In this document: positions 47,266 through 57,980 of the stretch, one piece after another
Position numbering within the stretch: the stretch's first letter is position 1
Layout of the letters: every line of letters starts with the position of its first letter
Position numbers and translations under genes: made by a program
Assembly: GCF_021353235.1 (NCBI RefSeq)
Contig: NZ_JAJTWT010000017.1
Location: 1 to 64,000, forward strand
DNA: 64,000 bases
Direction of reading: 5' to 3'
Source: Pelomonas caseinilytica
GTDB lineage: Bacteria; Pseudomonadota; Gammaproteobacteria; Burkholderiales; Burkholderiaceae_C
Notes under the pieces: model-generated
Databases searched by the model: none
Told to the model about the DNA's origin: nothing
The model's input: the letters and a program-made list of their open reading frames with translations, nothing else

Positions 47266-47409
47266 GGCGGGCCTTTCGGGAGCGACGGTGGCTGGAGTAT
47301 GCGGCGGGCTGCGACTGGTTACATCTGCGGCGGAAGGACGACGGTGGCGCCGGCGTTGTCAGCGCAAAGGGACCGGATCGGCCGGCCCGCCCGATTCGAC
47401 GGAGCTTCC

Positions 47410-48282
47410 ATGAAAACGCCCTTCCTTGTGCTTGCTGCCCTGTCTGCCGCCCTGGCCCGTGCCGACGAGGCGCCGCCCCAGCCTGTCCGGAGCAGCCTCG
47501 ACCTGGCCGTGCAGCGGGACGGCCAGCATGGCCAGAGCGCCGCGGCCTCCGTCAGGCTGCCGGTGGCCGCGGGTGCCTGGGTGCAGGCCGGCGCCGGCCA
47601 GTCGCGCCGCCGGGAGGCCGACAGCGGCCTCACCTACCGGCCCGTCCAGGCGGCACTCGGGGCCGGGGTGGCGGGTGGCCGCTGGCAGGCCGGCGTCAAC
47701 GCCAGCCAGCGCCGCGACGGCCGCGCGCTGCGCCAGACCGACGTGGCCGTGACGGCGGAGTGGAAGCCGACCGACGCGGTCACGGTCGGCGTGGACGCGG
47801 CCCACCGCCGCGGCCGGGCGAGCGTTGCCGCCGGCGGCGGCGGGGCCTCGCCGGTGGAGCAGCGCCTGCGCGGGCGCGGCGCCGGCGTGCACGCCGCCGT
47901 GGCGCTGACGCCGCGACTGAGCGTCTACGCCGCGACGATGCGCAGCCACTACACGGTCAGCACGACGCAGGCAGGCTCCGACGGCGGTCTGCTGGCCGGG
48001 CTGCCCCTGCTGCCCCGCCGCGTCAGCGCCGTCAACCGCGACGAAGCTGCCCTGGACCGAAGCCACCAGCTCGGCGCGACCTGGCGCGTCAACGACCGCG
48101 TGGCGCTGAACGGCGAGGCGATGAAGGACCGCCTGCACGACGGCGGCAACCTGAGCAGCCTGCAGTTGAAGGCGGCCATAGCCGCAGGAGGCGGCTGGAC
48201 CGTGGCGCCCGGCATCGGCCGCAGCCGCGGCCCGCAGGGAAGCACGAACTACGGGTTGCTGGGGGCGAGCTACGCCTGGTGA
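47410..48282 (+). CDS. Exported protein of unknown function, possible outer-membrane beta-barrel
   Basis: A 290-residue protein with signal peptide MKTPFLVLAALSAALARA. The rest alternates hydrophobic and polar residues in short strands (VRLPVAAGAWVQAGAGQSRR, GVNASQRRDG, TVGVDAAHRRGR, QLGATWRVNDRVALNGEAM) and ends in YAW, an aromatic C terminus typical of outer-membrane barrels. I recognise no family. Start supported by ACGGAGCTTCC upstream. Confidence 0.7.
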   Translation: MKTPFLVLAALSAALARADEAPPQPVRSSLDLAVQRDGQHGQSAAASVRLPVAAGAWVQAGAGQSRRREADSGLTYRPVQAALGAGVAGGRWQAGVNASQRRDGRALRQTDVAVTAEWKPTDAVTVGVDAAHRRGRASVAAGGGGASPVEQRLRGRGAGVHAAVALTPRLSVYAATMRSHYTVSTTQAGSDGGLLAGLPLLPRRVSAVNRDEAALDRSHQLGATWRVNDRVALNGEAMKDRLHDGGNLSSLQLKAAIAAGGGWTVAPGIGRSRGPQGSTNYGLLGASYAW

Positions 48283-48328
48283 GGCCCTAAGCTGGTGGCC
48301 TTGCCCAGCCAACAGCCCAAGCACAGCC

Positions 48329-48547
48329 ATGAACTTCATCCGCATCGTCGGCATCCTCCTCATCGTCGCCGGCACCGCCAGTCTCGCCACCGGAGGCTTC
48401 AGCTACACCAAGGACAGCACCGTCGTGAAGCTCGGGCCGCTGGAGCTGACGGCCAAGCAGAAGGAGGAGGTCAACCTGCCGGTCTGGCTGGGCGTGGGCG
48501 CCATCGCCGTGGGCGGGTTGATGCTGCTGCTGGGCCGCAAGGGCTGA
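48329..48547 (+). CDS. DUF3185-type small membrane protein
   Basis: A 72-residue protein with two membrane helices (IVGILLIVAGTASLA and WLGVGAIAVGGLMLLLG) separated by a hydrophilic loop with KDSTVVKLGPLELTAKQKE. It resembles DUF3185 proteins; function unknown. Three bases separate its stop from the next start. Confidence 0.8.
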   Translation: MNFIRIVGILLIVAGTASLATGGFSYTKDSTVVKLGPLELTAKQKEEVNLPVWLGVGAIAVGGLMLLLGRKG

Positions 48548-48550
48548 GCC

Positions 48551-49087
48551 ATGGCCGGCGCCGTCCTCGACTTCTGGTTCCACGAGACCCAGCCGGCCCA
48601 GTGGTGGAAGGTCGACCCAGCCTTCGACGACCTCATCCGCCGGCGCTTCGCCGCCCTGCATGCCCAGGCCCGGCGCTGCGAGCTGTTCGCCTGGCGGGCC
48701 ACGCCCGAAGGCCGGCTCGCCGAGGTCATCGTGCTGGACCAGTTCGCCCGCAACCTGCACCGCGGCACGGCGGACGCCTTCTCGGCCGACCCGCTGGCCC
48801 TGGCCCTCGCGCAGGAGGCGGTCGCCGCGGGTGCCGACCTGGCGCTGCCGCCCGAGCGGCGGGCCTTCCTCTACATGCCCTACATGCACAGCGAGTCGGC
48901 GGCCATCCATGCGGTGGGCGAGCCGCTGATGCGAGAGCGCGCGCCGCAGCACACCCACGAGTTCGAGCTCAAGCACAAGGCCATCGTCGACCGCTTCGGC
49001 CGCTATCCCCACCGCAACGCCATCCTCGGGCGCACCTCCACCGCCGAGGAGGCGGAGTTCCTGAAGCAGCCGGGGTCGAGCTTCTAG
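48551..49087 (+). CDS. DUF924-family protein
   Basis: A 178-residue helical protein with the DUF924 motifs VLDFWFHETQPAQWW, VIVLDQFARNLHRGTADAF and YMPYMHSESAAIH. Predicted TPR-like fold; function unknown. Probably co-transcribed with the small membrane protein just upstream. Confidence 0.93.
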   Translation: MAGAVLDFWFHETQPAQWWKVDPAFDDLIRRRFAALHAQARRCELFAWRATPEGRLAEVIVLDQFARNLHRGTADAFSADPLALALAQEAVAAGADLALPPERRAFLYMPYMHSESAAIHAVGEPLMRERAPQHTHEFELKHKAIVDRFGRYPHRNAILGRTSTAEEAEFLKQPGSSF

Positions 49088-49159
49088 GCATGGTCCAATC
49101 GAGGCGTTGGAACCGATTCCAACCACGATGACAGCCGGGCCCGCCGGCGAGGACGAGAC

Positions 49160-50920
49160 ATGCCACGCAACAGCTTCCGAACGGCGCGTTCGCGCGCATC
49201 CACCCTCGGCGCCTCCCTGATCGCGGCTGCCGCCCTGGCCGCGCCGCCGGCACGGGCCGACGCGCCGGACTTCGGCCCCCACGTCCACGTGCTCGCCCCC
49301 GACACGCCGGGGCTGCAGCAGCGCATCCTGGACATCTACGAGGCCCAGCAGCCCAACCACTTCGGCCCGCGCCGCGACGCCATCCTGCTGATGCCCGGCA
49401 CCTACCGCGACCTGCGCATCCCCGTGGGCTTCTACACCCAGGTGCTGGGGCTGGGCGCGCACCCGGACGACGTCCACGTCATCGGCGACTTGCGCTCCAC
49501 CGCCCTGCTGGCCAACGACAACGCGACGCAGAACTTCTGGCGCGGCGCCGAGAACTTCTCGGTGACGCCGACGCTGGGCATCGGCGACGGCACGATGCAG
49601 TGGGCCGTGTCCCAGGCCATCCCCTTCCGGCGCATGCACGTGCGCGGCAACATGCGGCTGAACCAGAACCAGGGCTGGGCCAGCGGTGGCTGGTTCTCGG
49701 ACGTGCGCGTCGACGGCCGCATCGATTCGGTGACGCAGCAGCAATGGATCTCGCGCAACAGCGAGTGGGGCGGCTGGACGGGCTCGCACTGGAACATGGT
49801 CTTCGTGGGCGTGCGCAACGCGCCCGCCGGCGACTTCCCCGAACCCGGGGCGCGCTACACCCGCGTCGAGCGCACGCCCCTCGTGCGCGAGAAGCCCTGG
49901 CTCTTCGTCGACGCGCAGGGCCGCTATGCCGTGCGCGTGCCGGCCCTGCGCCGCGACAGCGTGGGCGTGTCCTGGGGCGGTCCCGGCGAGGCACCCGGCC
50001 GGACGCTGCCGCTGTCGGCCTTCCACATCGCCCGCCCGGGCGAGACGGCCGCGGCCCTCAACGCCGAGCTGGCCGCTGGCCGGCACCTGCTGCTGACGCC
50101 GGGCGAGTACCTGCTGACGGAACCGCTGCGCGTCATGCGCCCCGGTACTGTCGTGCTGGGCCTGGGCTTCCCGACGCTGCGTTCCGACAACGGCCAGGCG
50201 CTGGTGAAGACGGCCGACGTGGACGGGCTGACGCTCGCCGGCCTCTTCCTCGACGCCGGCCGCGAGCGGGCCGACGTGCTGATGGAGGTGGGCCCGCCCG
50301 GCTCGCGCGCGCGCCATCGCGCCGACCCGACGGTGCTGCACGACGTCTTCTTCCGCATCGGCGGCGCGATGCCGGGCCGGGTGCGCACGGCGCTGCGCAT
50401 CAACGCCCACGACACCCTTGTCGACCACACCTGGCTCTGGCGCGCCGACCATGGCGAGGGCGTGGGCTGGACGAGCAATCCGGCGCTGCACGGCCTGGAG
50501 GTCGACGGCGAGGACGTGACGGTCTACGGCCTCTTCGTCGAGCACTTCCAGGGCCACCAGGTGGTCTGGCGGGGCGATGGCGGGCGGGTCTACTTCTATC
50601 AGTCCGAACTGCCCTACGACCCGCCGAGCCAGGCGGTGTGGACCAGCCCGACCGGCCGCGGCTTCGCCTCGTACAAGGTGGCCGACGGCGTCACCCGGCA
50701 CGAGGCCTGGGGCCTGGGCGTGTACAGCGTCTTCCTGCAGCCCGACGTGCTGCTCGACCGCGCCCTGGAGGTGCCGCGCCGCCCGGGCGTGCGCCTGCAC
50801 AGCATGATCACCGTCTGCCTGGCGGACAAGGGCAGCATCGAGCGCGTCGTGAACGACGCCGGCGAGCCGGCCCGCTGCCGGGGCGGCAGCAACACCTCGA
50901 CGCTGACGGCCTATCCCTGA
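49160..50920 (+). CDS. Large secreted beta-helix protein
   Basis: A 586-residue protein with a signal peptide (ASLIAAAALAAPPARA) and a pectate-lyase-superfamily-like architecture: VLAPDTPGLQQRILDIYEAQ, AILLMPGTYRDLRIPVGFYT, GLTLAGLFLDAGRERADVLM and LEVDGEDVTVYGLFVEHFQG. Related bacterial and actinobacterial proteins carry misleading cyclase or coagulation-factor names; they are right-handed beta-helices of unknown activity. It ends 10 bp inside the convergent coxM gene. Confidence 0.82.
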   Translation: MPRNSFRTARSRASTLGASLIAAAALAAPPARADAPDFGPHVHVLAPDTPGLQQRILDIYEAQQPNHFGPRRDAILLMPGTYRDLRIPVGFYTQVLGLGAHPDDVHVIGDLRSTALLANDNATQNFWRGAENFSVTPTLGIGDGTMQWAVSQAIPFRRMHVRGNMRLNQNQGWASGGWFSDVRVDGRIDSVTQQQWISRNSEWGGWTGSHWNMVFVGVRNAPAGDFPEPGARYTRVERTPLVREKPWLFVDAQGRYAVRVPALRRDSVGVSWGGPGEAPGRTLPLSAFHIARPGETAAALNAELAAGRHLLLTPGEYLLTEPLRVMRPGTVVLGLGFPTLRSDNGQALVKTADVDGLTLAGLFLDAGRERADVLMEVGPPGSRARHRADPTVLHDVFFRIGGAMPGRVRTALRINAHDTLVDHTWLWRADHGEGVGWTSNPALHGLEVDGEDVTVYGLFVEHFQGHQVVWRGDGGRVYFYQSELPYDPPSQAVWTSPTGRGFASYKVADGVTRHEAWGLGVYSVFLQPDVLLDRALEVPRRPGVRLHSMITVCLADKGSIERVVNDAGEPARCRGGSNTSTLTAYP

Positions 50921-51687
50921 GCACCCGCCACGGCGCGCGCCGCCAGCTCGGGGATGAGGGCCGCGCGGTACTCGGGCGTGCCGTGCAGGTCGTGGTTGAG
51001 CCCCTCGGGGCCGACGCGCACGGCACGGGCCGCGGCGGGGCTCCAGTCGCGGGACAGGGCTTCTTCCAGCGGGGTGCAGCGGAACACGCCGGGCCCCGCG
51101 CCGGTGACGGCCACGCGCACGCCGGCGTCGAAGCGGGCGACGAACACGCCCACCAGCGAGAAGCGCGAGGCCGGCTGCTTGAACTTCTGCCAGCCGGCCG
51201 CGCGCGGCACGGGGAAGCTCACCGCCGTGATGAGTTCGTCGTCCTCGAGGGCGGTGGTGAACAGGCCCTGGAAGAAGTCGTCGGCCGCGATGGCGCGGCG
51301 CTGGGTGTGCACGGTGGCGCCGAGGCCGAGAGTGGCGGCGGGATAGCAGGCGGCGGGGTCGTTGTTGGCGAGGCTGCCGCCCAGGGTGCCGACGTTGCGC
51401 ACCTGGCGGTCGCCGATGCGCCCGGCCAGGTCGGCCAGGGCCGGGATGGCCCGGGCCACGTCGGCCGAGGCGGCCACGGTGGCGTGGGTGGTCGCGGCGC
51501 CGATGCGCACGGCACCGCCGCCGACGGCGATGCCCTGAAGCTCGGGCAGGCGGCGCACGTCGACGAGGCCAGCGGGCGCCGCCAGGCCGAGCTTGATGGC
51601 GCCCAGCAGGCTCTGGCCGCCGGCCAGGAAGCGCTCGTCCGGGCCCAGGGCGGCCGAGGCGGCGGAGGATGCGGCTTGGTAGTTCAT
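50911..51687 (-). CDS. coxM: CoxM-like FAD-binding subunit of a molybdenum hydroxylase
   Basis: A 258-residue medium subunit of the xanthine oxidase family: LAGGQSLLGAIKLGLAAPAG and VRNVGTLGGSLANNDPAACY are the two FAD-binding motifs. It passes electrons from the 2Fe-2S clusters to the acceptor. Third gene of the unit coxS-coxL-coxM, 20 bp after coxL. Confidence 0.94.
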   Translation of the reverse strand: MNYQAASSAASAALGPDERFLAGGQSLLGAIKLGLAAPAGLVDVRRLPELQGIAVGGGAVRIGAATTHATVAASADVARAIPALADLAGRIGDRQVRNVGTLGGSLANNDPAACYPAATLGLGATVHTQRRAIAADDFFQGLFTTALEDDELITAVSFPVPRAAGWQKFKQPASRFSLVGVFVARFDAGVRVAVTGAGPGVFRCTPLEEALSRDWSPAAARAVRVGPEGLNHDLHGTPEYRAALIPELAARAVAGAQG

Positions 51688-51707
51688 GGTCTTTCCCTCC
51701 CGGCCCA

Positions 51708-54065
<2,358 letters not shown>

Positions 54066-54066
54066 T

Positions 54067-54540
54067 TCAAGCCTCCATCGCCGTCTTGCCGGCCTGCACG
54101 GCCCGCACGATGTTCTGGTAGCCGGTGCAGCGGCAGAGGTTGCCTTCCAGCCCTTCGCGGATGGCGGCCTCGCTGGCGCAGTCGTGGTGCTGCACCAGGT
54201 CGACGGCGCTCATCACCATGCCCGGCGTGCAGAAGCCGCACTGCAGCCCATGGCATTCCTTGAAGGCGGCCTGCATGGGGTGCATGCGGCCGTCGGCGGC
54301 GGCCAGGCCCTCGATGGTGGTCACGGCGGCGCCGTCGGCCTGCACGGCCAGCACGCTGCAGGACTTGACGGCGCGGCCGTTCAGGTGGACCGTGCAGGCG
54401 CCGCACTGGGCGGTGTCGCAGCCGACGTGGGTGCCCGTCAGGGCCAGGTCTTCGCGCAGCAACTGCACCAGCAGGCGGTCGCTCTCGACCTCCCTGCTGA
54501 CGGCGCGGCCGTTGACCATCAATTGGATCTTGTGGCGCAT
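54067..54540 (-). CDS. coxS: CoxS-like 2Fe-2S subunit
   Basis: A 157-residue small subunit with both cluster motifs: plant-type [16 protein letters not shown] plus C in VKSCSV, and the C-terminal [10 protein letters not shown] ... [12 protein letters not shown]. First gene of the coxSLM unit. xdhC is divergent, with 98 bp between start codons. Confidence 0.95.
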   Translation of the reverse strand: MRHKIQLMVNGRAVSREVESDRLLVQLLREDLALTGTHVGCDTAQCGACTVHLNGRAVKSCSVLAVQADGAAVTTIEGLAAADGRMHPMQAAFKECHGLQCGFCTPGMVMSAVDLVQHHDCASEAAIREGLEGNLCRCTGYQNIVRAVQAGKTAMEA

Positions 54541-54638
54541 CGCATGTCTCCGTCGTTGTGAGGCGCATGCTCGGCGGCCTGCAAGGGCTTGTGATTGCCG
54601 ATTACCCTAGTGGAAATTTCAGTTGGGGGAACAGGGCG

Positions 54639-55619
54639 ATGGACAACCTCGATCTCGGCGTGCTGCGCACGGCCGCCGGCTGGCGGGCCGAGGGCCGCGG
54701 CGTCGTGCTGGGCACCATCACGCGCACCTGGGGCTCGGCGCCACGGCCGGTGGGCTCGCTGGTGGCCGTGCGCGACGACGGCCTGATCGCCGGCTCGGTC
54801 TCGGGCGGCTGCATCGAGGACGACCTCATCGCCCAGCTGCGGGCCGGCAGCCTGCGGCTGGACCGCCCGGCACCGCTGCGCTATGGCGTCGGCGCCGAGG
54901 AGGCCCGCCGCTTCGGCCTGCCCTGCGGCGGCACGCTGGAGCTCATGCTGGAGCCCGTGGGGCCGCAGTCGGCGGTGGACGAACTGCTGGCGCGGCTCGC
55001 GCGCGGCGAGCGGGTGCGCCGCACGCTGGACCTGGCCACCGGCGCGGTCACCCTGGCCCCGGCCGAGCGCGGGGCCGACACGCTCAGCCTCTCGGCCACC
55101 GAGCTCACCAGCCACCACGGTCCGCAGTGGCGGCTGCTCGTCATCGGCGCCGGCCAGATGACCGACTACCTCGCGCAGATGGCCGGTGCACTCGGTTACG
55201 GCGTCACGGTCTGCGACCCGCGTGAGGAATACGCCGACGGCTTCGCGCTGCCGGGCGTGACGCTCACGCGGGACATGCCCGACGACGTCGTGACCGCCTT
55301 CCAGGTGGACGACGCGACCGCCATCGTGGCCCTGACCCACGACCCCAAGCTCGACGACCTGGCGCTGATGGAGGCGCTGAGGAGCGAGGCCTTCTACGTC
55401 GGCGCCATCGGCTCGCGCGTCAACCAGGCCAAGCGCCGGGCCCGGCTGGCCGAGCACTTCGGGCTCACGGCCGAACAGCTCGACCGCCTGCACGGCCCGG
55501 TGGGCCTGGACATCGGCGCCCGCACGCCGCCGGAAATCGCGCTCAGCATCCTCGCGGAGATGACGGCGGTGCGGTACCGCGCGGCCGGTGCCCGCCACGA
55601 GGTCGGCTGCAGCGTTTGA
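54639..55619 (+). CDS. xdhC: XdhC/CoxI-family molybdenum cofactor maturation protein
   Basis: A 326-residue protein from the ATG at 54639 (GGGGGAACAGG upstream). The N-terminal XdhC part has RTWGSAPRPVGSLVAVRDDG and GSVSGGCIEDDL with the conserved cysteine; the C-terminal Rossmann part has LLVIGAGQMTDYLAQMAGAL and YVGAIGSRVNQAKR. XdhC binds and delivers sulfurated Mo cofactor. It is divergent from coxSLM, the likely client. Confidence 0.94.
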   Translation: MDNLDLGVLRTAAGWRAEGRGVVLGTITRTWGSAPRPVGSLVAVRDDGLIAGSVSGGCIEDDLIAQLRAGSLRLDRPAPLRYGVGAEEARRFGLPCGGTLELMLEPVGPQSAVDELLARLARGERVRRTLDLATGAVTLAPAERGADTLSLSATELTSHHGPQWRLLVIGAGQMTDYLAQMAGALGYGVTVCDPREEYADGFALPGVTLTRDMPDDVVTAFQVDDATAIVALTHDPKLDDLALMEALRSEAFYVGAIGSRVNQAKRRARLAEHFGLTAEQLDRLHGPVGLDIGARTPPEIALSILAEMTAVRYRAAGARHEVGCSV

Positions 55620-55631
55620 CGTCGCCCGTAT

Positions 55632-55890
55632 TTCGGGCCGAGCGCCGGGCTGCCAAGGGTCAGAGCCCCTTGGCCTGTCGTAGGCACAAGCAGTCCGCAG
55701 GGACTGCTTGTGTCCGACTCCAGTTCACCAAGCCGGCCCGCCTGGCGATGTGCTCGCGGCTCAATGCCGCGAGCATCGCCGTCCCCTCGGGGGCTGAGGC
55801 CGGACACGGCAAGTCCTGTGGACTTGTCGTGCCTGCCGAAGAGCAGCCGCTCTGTCGGCTGCGCGGTCTGCAAGACCGACTGGGCTCGCC
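55632..55890 (+). repeat. Multi-hairpin repeat, copy C (full length)
   Basis: Successive hairpins: CCAAGGG...CCCTTGG, GCACAAGCAGTCC...GGACTGCTTGTG, GGCGATGTGCTCGCGGC...GCCGCGAGCATCGCC, CCCCTCGGGG, GCAAGTCC/GGACTTGT, GCAGCCG/CGGCTGC and CGGTCTGCAAGACCG. Against copies A and B, several stem positions differ by compensating changes (GGCGAT/ATCGCC versus GGAGAT/ATCTCC; CTCGCGG/CCGCGAG versus CTTGCGG/CCGCAAG). It fills the gap between convergent xdhC and the next gene. Confidence 0.82.
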
Positions 55891-55926
55891 GGCGTCCAGC
55901 CGGGCGAGACCAGGCGAGGGGCATAT

Positions 55927-56559
55927 CTACCTCATGGTGTAGCCGCGACCGTCCATGCAGGCTTCGACGGCGCGGTTGAAGACGCTGGCGTCGGCCTGGG
56001 CGTTGGGCTGGGTCGTGGCCCAGCGGTTGCAGTCGCGGCGGTCGCTTTCCAGCTGTTCGCTGGACTGGCCGTTGCGCGGATAGATGATGGGGTCGGCCTT
56101 GGGCGGCGGGGGCGGCGGGGCGGGCGCGACCTGGGCCGGTGCCGTCTCGGGCGGCGGCGCGACGACGGCATAGCCTTCGGGCACGGCGCGGTAGTACACG
56201 CCGTTGGCGTAGTAGTAGGGCAGGCCGCCGATGTTGATGGTCACGTAGGCCGGCGGCAGCAGCGGGATGACCAGGCCCACCGGCGGCAGCACGACTCGGT
56301 AGCCCGGGCCGTAGGGCCGGTACCAGACGCCGCCGTGGAACCAGTAGCGGCCCGGGCCGGCGCCGACCACGACGGCGCCATAGGGCACGTGGGGCGCGAC
56401 GTAGCCGGGCGCGGGGTAGTAGTGGTCGTGGTGGTAGCGGTTGTCGAACACCATGCCGATGCTGACGCGGCCGTGCACGTCGGCCCGGGCCGGCGCGGCG
56501 CTCAGGGCGGCGCACAGGGCGAGGGCCGCGGCGCCGAAGGTGGGAAGAAGAGGCTTCAT
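55927..56559 (-). CDS. DUF6515-like secreted protein
   Basis: A 210-residue protein with signal peptide (MKPLLPTFGAAALALCAALS...ARA), a histidine/tyrosine-rich stretch (DNRYHHDHYYPAPGYV), the GGVWYRPYGPGYRVVLPP and GLPYYYANGVYYRA repeats typical of this envelope protein family, a polyproline linker and a C-terminal domain (DRRDCNRWATTQP...GRGYTMR). Function unknown. Start ATG at 56559. Confidence 0.85.
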   Translation of the reverse strand: MKPLLPTFGAAALALCAALSAAPARADVHGRVSIGMVFDNRYHHDHYYPAPGYVAPHVPYGAVVVGAGPGRYWFHGGVWYRPYGPGYRVVLPPVGLVIPLLPPAYVTINIGGLPYYYANGVYYRAVPEGYAVVAPPPETAPAQVAPAPPPPPPKADPIIYPRNGQSSEQLESDRRDCNRWATTQPNAQADASVFNRAVEACMDGRGYTMR

Positions 56560-56681
56560 GGTCGTCTCGTGAAAAGCCGGGTGGGCAGCCAACGCCCGCA
56601 GGCTGAGGGGCGTGCACTGCGAGGGTATTTCGGCAACGTAAAGTTCGCCGCTTCCCGTCCAAGCCCGTGCCGCCTGCCGCC

Positions 56682-57308
56682 ATGATCGAACTGCACTACT
56701 ACCCGAGCAACGCCAGCTTCGCCCCGCACATCCTTCTGGAGGAGATGGGCATCCCCTTCGAGCTGCGCGAGGTGGACCGGGCCAACAACGAGCACAAGTC
56801 GCCGGCCTACTTGAAGCTCAACCCCAACGGCCTCATCCCCGTGCTCGTCGACGGCGACCTGGTGCTCTATGAGACGGCCGCCATCCTCATGCACCTGGCG
56901 GACTGCCATCCCGGCTTCGCTCCGGCGCCGGGCACGCCGCAGCGGGCGCACTACTACAAGTGGATGGTCTGGCTGACCAACACGCTGCAGGCCATGCTCA
57001 TCCACTACTTCTACCCGGACCGCATGGCTTCCGACGCGGCCGAGGTCAAGGCGCGGGCCGAGGCGCAGGTCGCCCCGATGCTGGACCAGATGGATGCCGA
57101 ACTGGCCCGCCACGGCGGCCCGTGGTTCCTGGGCTCGCATTACTCCGCCGTGGACCCGCTGGCCTTCATGCTATGCCGCTGGACGCGCATGCAAGCCCGC
57201 CCGGCCAAAGCGCGGCCGGCCTTGGGGGCTTACCTGCAGCGGGTGCTGGAGCGGCCGGCGACGCAGCGGGTGGTGGCGAGGGAGAAGTTGGCGGAGCCGG
57301 TGTATTGA
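56682..57308 (+). CDS. Glutathione S-transferase family protein
   Basis: A 208-residue GST: thioredoxin-like N-terminal domain (MIELHYYPSNASFAPHILLE, LNPNGLIPVLVDGDLVLYET) and a helical C-terminal domain (SHYSAVDPLAFMLCRW). The catalytic residue is probably Ser or Tyr in YYPSNAS. Substrate unknown. It precedes the composite repeat at 57.3 kb. Confidence 0.93.
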   Translation: MIELHYYPSNASFAPHILLEEMGIPFELREVDRANNEHKSPAYLKLNPNGLIPVLVDGDLVLYETAAILMHLADCHPGFAPAPGTPQRAHYYKWMVWLTNTLQAMLIHYFYPDRMASDAAEVKARAEAQVAPMLDQMDAELARHGGPWFLGSHYSAVDPLAFMLCRWTRMQARPAKARPALGAYLQRVLERPATQRVVAREKLAEPVY

Positions 57309-57324
57309 GGATGGGGGTGGGTGT

Positions 57325-57960
57325 TTGAGCCTTTGCGGCTCGGTGCATTTGTTGTGGGTTGCTTTTGCATCGAGCCTTTGCGACTCGGTGCACCGAGCCG
57401 GGAGTCCGCCCCGGCGGGCGGGTAACTTTCTTCTGTCGCGCCAGAAGAAAGTCACCAAAGAAGAGGCGCTCTAAATCCAGCGCCCTGATGCGCTGAACGC
57501 CAAGAAGCGCCCCGAGGCGACCCGCTTCGCTCTCGCTGCTGTCCCTATCCACAGCACCACGAATCGGACCTTCACGCCGGTTAACGCCGGCTGCACGCCG
57601 GGCTCACCAATGAAGGCACCACACGCCACGACGCGCCGCCCGAGCGGCGCTTGCGTTCGACTCGTGAGCACGGCGTGCAGCCGCGCGTTAGGCGGGATGG
57701 CGGTTGATGGATGGCGTTGTGGATAGGGACAGCGGCGAGAGCGAAGCGGTTCGCTTGTAGCCTGGTCCGAGCCTCAAGCGCGCCGGGGTGCTGGCTTTAA
57801 GGCGCCTCTTCTTTGGTGACTTTCTTCTGGCGCCGACAGAAGAAAGTTACCCGCCCTCGCGGGGCGGATTCCCGCGGCGGTGCACCGAGTCGCAAAGGCT
57901 CTTCGCAAAAGCAACCCACAACACAACGCACCGAGCCGCGGAAGGCTCTCAGCACACGCC
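57325..57960. repeat. Composite inverted repeat element II
   Basis: The same architecture as 27276-27985 in opposite orientation: an arm with TAACTTTCTTCTGTCGCGCC, a core beginning CGCCCTGATGCGCTGAACGCC, an attC-like dyad (57579-57693) and a second arm with GGTGACTTTCTTCTGGCGCC. Flanked by GCACCGAGTCGCAAAGGCTC motifs. It lies between the convergent GST and sppA genes and reaches the end of sppA. Confidence 0.8.
57579..57693 (+). repeat. attC-like imperfect palindrome in element II
   Basis: GGTTAACGCCGGCTGCACGC on the left faces GGCGTGCAGCCGCGCGTTAG on the right, ending in GTTAGGC, a perfect match to the integron R' consensus GTTRRRY. Length 115 nt. The left R'' box (GGTTAAC) departs from RYYYAAC at one base. 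Confidence 0.45.
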
Positions 57961-57980
57961 CCGCAAACCGGCCGCGCCCC